Source: an uncultured Schwartzia sp. (GTDB lineage Bacteria > Bacillota > Negativicutes > Selenomonadales > Selenomonadaceae). From it: a DNA stretch of 23,684 nt. The stretch spans positions 1-23,684 of the forward strand of contig CAJPQU010000008.1 in NCBI GenBank assembly GCA_905372875.1, read 5' to 3'. Shown piece after piece: positions 22,766 through 23,684 of this stretch. Every line of letters begins with the position of its first letter. Within the stretch, counting starts at the first letter, position 1. The notes under the pieces were generated by a model, which saw nothing but the letters and a program-made list of their open reading frames with translations, was not told the DNA's origin and did no database searches. Position numbers and translations under genes: made by a program.

Positions 22766-23684
22766 AGTTTTGCCGCATTCTTTTCCATATATTGGTTACG
22801 AAGCTGCCCGCAAGCCGCTTGAATATCAGTTCCCATTTCCTTTCTTACCGTAACGGCGATGTGACGGTCGATAAGAATACGGGCAAACTTGGTAATCTTT
22901 GCTTCGTCAGGACGCGCCCAATCTCGCTCCCGAACAGGATTCAGAGGGATCAGGTTCACCCCGGCCAGTTGCCCGTGCAAGAGACGGCTGAGTTCCCTTG
23001 CCTCTTCCGCCCCATCGTTGACTCCAGCGATCAGGATGTACTCGTAGGTAACCCGACGCTTCGTCCGCTCGCCATAAGCCCGCCCGGCAGCGATCACCTC
23101 ACGGACAGGATAACGGTGATTAATGGGCATGAGACGCGTCCGAATCTCATCATTAGGCGCATGGAGAGAGATGGAGAGCGTCAGCGGCATCCCTTCCGTC
23201 ATCAGCTGCTTGATGCCGGGCACGATCCCCGATGTGGACAGTGTCATATGACGATAGCTGAGACCGAGACAATACGGTTCATGAAGCAGCCGCAAAAAAG
23301 AAAGCACATGCTCATAATTCATCAATGGTTCCCCCGCCCCCATAAGAACGATGGTGTCCACCTTTGTTCCTTCCGCCCGCAGCTTCTCTTCAAGGAAAAG
23401 GACTTCATCCAGCAGTTCACTGCGTGTCAGATTACGAAGCGAACCGTGGAGCGTGGACGCACAAAAAGCGCAGCCCATCGCGCACCCGGCCTGCGTGGAA
23501 ATGCAGATACTATTGCCATAGGATTGCCGCATCAAAACGGTCTCCACCGCGACGCCGTCAGAAAATCCTAACAGATATTTCGTGGTCATGCCGTCCGCCG
23601 AATTCCACTTCTCCAGCATACGCCCGCGATCTATGACAAAAGTGTCCGACAAAGCCCCCCGCAGGCTGCGCGGCAGCTCCGTCA
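22762..23684 (-). CDS. rlmN: RlmN, dual-specificity rRNA/tRNA (adenine-C2)-methyltransferase, partial
   Basis: RlmN is a radical-SAM enzyme that methylates C2 of A2503 in 23S rRNA and A37 in some tRNAs. The gene runs off the right edge, so about 307 codons of an expected 340-350 are seen. The frame is open to 23682 and upstream residues (ELPRSLRGAL) match the family, so the TTG at 23652 is not the true start. The radical-SAM cluster is CAMGCAFC (CxxxCxxC), and GAGEPLMNY, LSTSGIVPG and SLHAPND follow. The second catalytic cysteine is in DIQAACGQL near the C-terminus. It is the last gene before the fhaA promoter. The Cfr resistance paralogue is unlikely given this conserved neighbourhood. Confidence 0.95.
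   Translation of the reverse strand, partial: TELPRSLRGALSDTFVIDRGRMLEKWNSADGMTTKYLLGFSDGVAVETVLMRQSYGNSICISTQAGCAMGCAFCASTLHGSLRNLTRSELLDEVLFLEEKLRAEGTKVDTIVLMGAGEPLMNYEHVLSFLRLLHEPYCLGLSYRHMTLSTSGIVPGIKQLMTEGMPLTLSISLHAPNDEIRTRLMPINHRYPVREVIAAGRAYGERTKRRVTYEYILIAGVNDGAEEARELSRLLHGQLAGVNLIPLNPVRERDWARPDEAKITKFARILIDRHIAVTVRKEMGTDIQAACGQLRNQYMEKNAAKL

Noticed and set aside
22447..23571. Plus-strand open frame of 374 codons opposite rlmN and fhaA
   Set aside because: The opposite strand encodes clear RlmN and FHA motifs, and the frame spans their promoter, so coding here is not credible.

Overview
The window looks like chromosomal core DNA from a bacterium of the Firmicutes. The EF-Tu sequence, the PASTA kinase and the FHA/PP2C neighbourhood suggest the class Negativicutes (a Dialister- or Megasphaera-like relative), but I cannot fix the genus. 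All supported protein genes lie on the minus strand, so transcription runs from the right edge to the left edge. There are no tRNA or rRNA genes, no CRISPR array and no prophage. No stretch over 300 bases lacks a gene; the longest gaps are about 290 bases (8318-8610) and about 200 bases (7403-7604).

Right block (23684 to 15330): a partial rlmN, whose stop codon lies inside the -35 box of a near-consensus promoter, then fhaA, a possible 28-residue peptide, prpC, prkC, rpe, queC, folE2, a YdjC/HpnK-type deacetylase and an eight-TM-type UPF0104 membrane protein. Overlaps and very short gaps suggest one long transcription unit. It joins Ser/Thr phospho-signalling (kinase, phosphatase, FHA reader) to pentose phosphate metabolism, queuosine/pterin precursor synthesis and a likely envelope-lipid pair. 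rsgA and cell-wall genes often found at this locus are absent.

Middle block (15298 to 8543): a clear promoter (TTGGCA, 17 bases, TAGAAT) precedes an NCS2 purine permease, a secreted glucosaminidase, a UbiB-family atypical kinase, an AroH-type chorismate mutase with Gln in place of the usual active-site Glu, RidA, and transketolase. The block ends in a good intrinsic terminator.

Left block (8397 to 1): a very strong promoter (TTGACA, 17 bases, extended TAATAT) starts the str and S10 ribosomal operons: an L7Ae-like protein, rpsL, rpsG, fusA, tuf, rpsJ, rplC, rplD, rplW, rplB, rpsS, rplV, and the ribosome binding site of the next gene (expected rpsC) at the edge. rpoB/rpoC, usually just upstream of this set in Firmicutes, are not there. 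A perfect 13-bp hairpin lies between tuf and rpsJ.

The most striking feature is a 160-bp element between rpsL and rpsG. It has perfect 15-bp terminal inverted repeats, a strong internal hairpin and flanking TTAT duplications. It appears to be a MITE-like insertion that landed on the rpsL stop codon and regenerated it, and it is carried within the transcript of an essential ribosomal operon.
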